DNA of 7,522 nt from an uncultured Oscillospiraceae bacterium (GTDB lineage: Bacteria > Bacillota > Clostridia > Oscillospirales > Ruminococcaceae), in the NCBI GenBank assembly GCA_958427155.1, contig CAUABB010000067.1, forward strand, positions 1 through 7,522, given 5' to 3'. The position numbers and the translations under genes were made by a program. Shown one piece after another: positions 5,927-7,522 of this stretch. Below the pieces are notes generated by a model that was not told the DNA's origin, did not search any database, and saw only the letters and a program-made list of their open reading frames with translations. Position 1 is the stretch's first letter, and every line of letters begins with the position of its first letter.

Positions 5927-7114
5927 ATGTCCGTCAATATTAAAGACGCAAATAAGAGTGAAATAGCAAGTATTCTACGAAAATACAGTCCTATATCCGT
6001 TAAGGAAATTTCAGCAATCAGCAGTTTGAGTATTCCGTGTGTTACAAAATACTTAAACGAAATGATGGAAAAACATATTATTCTTGAAGCTGTCAATCCT
6101 GATACAGCATCTGGCCGAAAGCCAAAAATATACTCTATTGATCCAAACTGCCGCAATATTGTAGTGATCGATCTTGGAAGTTCTCCCGCCAAAATAGGGA
6201 TTGCAGATTTATCTGGAAATCTTCTTTCTTATGAAACGTTTTCTTTTATCGATGAAAACAATCCAACTGCTTGCATCAACAATGTTATTGCTTTTGTTAA
6301 ATCATTGTTAAAAAAGAACGATGTGACAGAAGAACACATCGGATGCATTGTAATCGGTAATCCAGGTGTTGTAAATCCAGAAAGTGGTGAAATGAGACTA
6401 AATGCAGATTTTGCTGTTTGGCATAATCTTCCAATACGCAATTTGTTTATAGACGCTTTTGAAAAACCAGTTTTAGTATATAATGACGTCAATCTTTCCG
6501 CCATCGGCGAAAAAATATACGGCGTTGGAAAAGGATACGAAAACTTTATTTATATTCGTGATGATGTTGGGTTAAAGGCCGGAATTGTAATAAATGGCAC
6601 GCTGTTTGAAGGAGAACATCACGCAGCAGGTGAATTCGGTTTAAATTATTTGATCGGCAATGCTTCGCCCGCTTCTTCCCTTTTGAATTCCCAACGGGTT
6701 GAATCCAAAGTATCAATACAGGCTCTGATCAAAGAAGTTCAACAGAAAATGCCCGAAAATCCAAATGACGCTCTTTGGGCCTTATCTGGTAACAATCCCA
6801 AAGCAGTTACTGTCGATGTAATTCGTAAAGCGCTTGACACAACCGATACCTTTATCCATAAAATTATTGAAACCTATACGCAGCTTCTTGCCATCAGTAT
6901 AGCGAATCTCACTTTGACTCTGGATATTGGACTGATTGTTTTCGGCGGTGAAATCATTCAACTGAATGACTATATTTTAAAACCTATGCGTTATATACTG
7001 AGTCGTCTTTTAGATTACCCACCTGCCATACTACTTTCGGAGCTGAATAATCAAGCTTGTATTTACGGAGCCATATCAAAAGGGCAGGATTTTTCTTATC
7101 AAAATTTATATTAA
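5927..7114 (+). CDS. ROK-family transcriptional regulator (lacks the ROK zinc motif)
   Basis: 395 residues. An N-terminal winged helix-turn-helix (about 8-70; ISVKEISAISSLSIPCVTKYL, wing GRKPKIYSI) is followed by a ROK sugar-binding domain from about residue 78. ROK landmarks are a degenerate nucleotide loop IDLGSS (81-86), GNPGVVNPESG (144-154), YNDVN with D187 matching the sugar-binding/catalytic Asp, AGEFG with E236, and IVFGGE (337-342). The zinc-binding His of the GHxxE-type region and the CxCGxxGCxE cluster are both missing: after E236 the chain reads GLNYLIGNASPASS without cysteines. The weakened ATP loop points to a regulator rather than a kinase. It is divergent from the amino-sugar operon and probably senses a sugar or sugar phosphate from it and represses it. 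Start chosen at ATG 5927 with AGAGG, not GTG 5897. Confidence 0.88.
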   Translation: MSVNIKDANKSEIASILRKYSPISVKEISAISSLSIPCVTKYLNEMMEKHIILEAVNPDTASGRKPKIYSIDPNCRNIVVIDLGSSPAKIGIADLSGNLLSYETFSFIDENNPTACINNVIAFVKSLLKKNDVTEEHIGCIVIGNPGVVNPESGEMRLNADFAVWHNLPIRNLFIDAFEKPVLVYNDVNLSAIGEKIYGVGKGYENFIYIRDDVGLKAGIVINGTLFEGEHHAAGEFGLNYLIGNASPASSLLNSQRVESKVSIQALIKEVQQKMPENPNDALWALSGNNPKAVTVDVIRKALDTTDTFIHKIIETYTQLLAISIANLTLTLDIGLIVFGGEIIQLNDYILKPMRYILSRLLDYPPAILLSELNNQACIYGAISKGQDFSYQNLY

Positions 7115-7144
7115 AATATCATTTGTAAAGAAGGTTACTCTGTA

Positions 7145-7522
7145 ATGGAAATTGTACGTTTAAAATCATGCGATTTTGAAGAGGCGATTGACTTTTTGGA
7201 CTTTGTTTTCAGCAAAGCCTATTCCCCTACTCATTTTCGCAAAATGTTGCCCTTATGTTATCAGCCAACGGATGAGCATATGAGTCATAACTTTGCGATA
7301 CGAGAAAATGGGAAAATCCGCGCAATTGTAGGGCTTTTTCCAGCTCAAATTCAGGTTGGCGACGAAATTCTCAACCTGGGAGGAATCGGAGGAGTTTCTG
7401 CCCATCCCAACGATCGTGGCAAAGGATGGATGAAACTATTGATGAATCGCAGTATCGAGGAGATGAAAAGCACTAATACCGACCTTTCTTTTTTAATCGG
7501 ATTAAGACAGCGTTATCAATAC
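7145..7522 (+). CDS. GNAT-family N-acetyltransferase, N-terminal part (cut by window edge)
   Basis: 126 codons are visible from the ATG at 7145, with GAAGG ending ten bases upstream; the gene runs off the right edge. The segment GGIGGVSAHPNDRGKGWMKLLM (written here in parts: GGIGGVSAHPN at 80-90, then DRGKGWMKLLM) is GNAT motif A: a beta-strand followed by the R-x-x-G acetyl-CoA pyrophosphate loop. The closing LIGLRQRYQY is typical of larger Eis-like GNAT proteins of Firmicutes, where it is followed by Phe-Gly. It starts 30 bases after the ROK gene with no terminator seen between them, so co-transcription is likely. Its acceptor is unknown. A role in amino-sugar acetylation would be a guess from context only. 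Confidence 0.75.
   Translation, partial: MEIVRLKSCDFEEAIDFLDFVFSKAYSPTHFRKMLPLCYQPTDEHMSHNFAIRENGKIRAIVGLFPAQIQVGDEILNLGGIGGVSAHPNDRGKGWMKLLMNRSIEEMKSTNTDLSFLIGLRQRYQY

Noticed and set aside
5905..6504. Minus-strand open frames inside the ROK gene
   Set aside because: They are shadows of the plus-strand coding frame, with no family resemblance and no ribosome binding site.

Overview
The window looks like chromosomal DNA from a low-to-moderate GC Firmicute, most likely a clostridial or Paenibacillus-type bacterium. This rests on strong AAGGAG-type ribosome binding sites, sigma-A promoters with near-consensus boxes, AT-rich intergenic DNA, and protein families common in those groups. No species can be named from the sequence. 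No RNA gene, mobile element or CRISPR array was seen.

Layout. A tightly packed five-gene operon runs leftward on the minus strand from a promoter at 5733-5761. In transcription order it encodes: a NagB-like amino-sugar-phosphate deaminase/isomerase (4747-5643); a PfkB-family sugar kinase with an unusual N-terminus (3716-4747); the N-acetylhexosamine-6-phosphate deacetylase NagA (2520-3689); a DUF4838 putative glycosidase (574-2505); and a DUF4091/GH123-like putative glycosidase cut off by the left window edge (1-546). Gaps are a 1-base overlap, 26, 14 and 27 bases. On the plus strand, divergent from this operon, lie a ROK-family regulator (5927-7114) and a GNAT acetyltransferase cut off by the right edge (7145-7522).

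The 283-base divergent region (5644-5926) holds two back-to-back promoters, a perfect 25-bp AT-only palindrome beside the operon -35 box, and smaller inverted repeats over both promoters. These are good candidate operators for the ROK protein.

How the genes may work together (inference). Neither glycosidase has a signal peptide, so imported N-acetylhexosamine-containing oligosaccharides or glycosides would be cut in the cytoplasm. The freed sugar would be phosphorylated by the kinase, deacetylated by NagA, and deaminated and isomerised by the NagB-like enzyme. Alternatively, the kinase acts after the isomerase, as in the GalNAc/tagatose route. No transporter or PTS gene is in view. Three proteins depart from family norms at key residues: the NagB-like enzyme, the kinase and the ROK regulator. 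The exact substrate is therefore open, and this may be a variant amino-sugar pathway rather than standard GlcNAc use.
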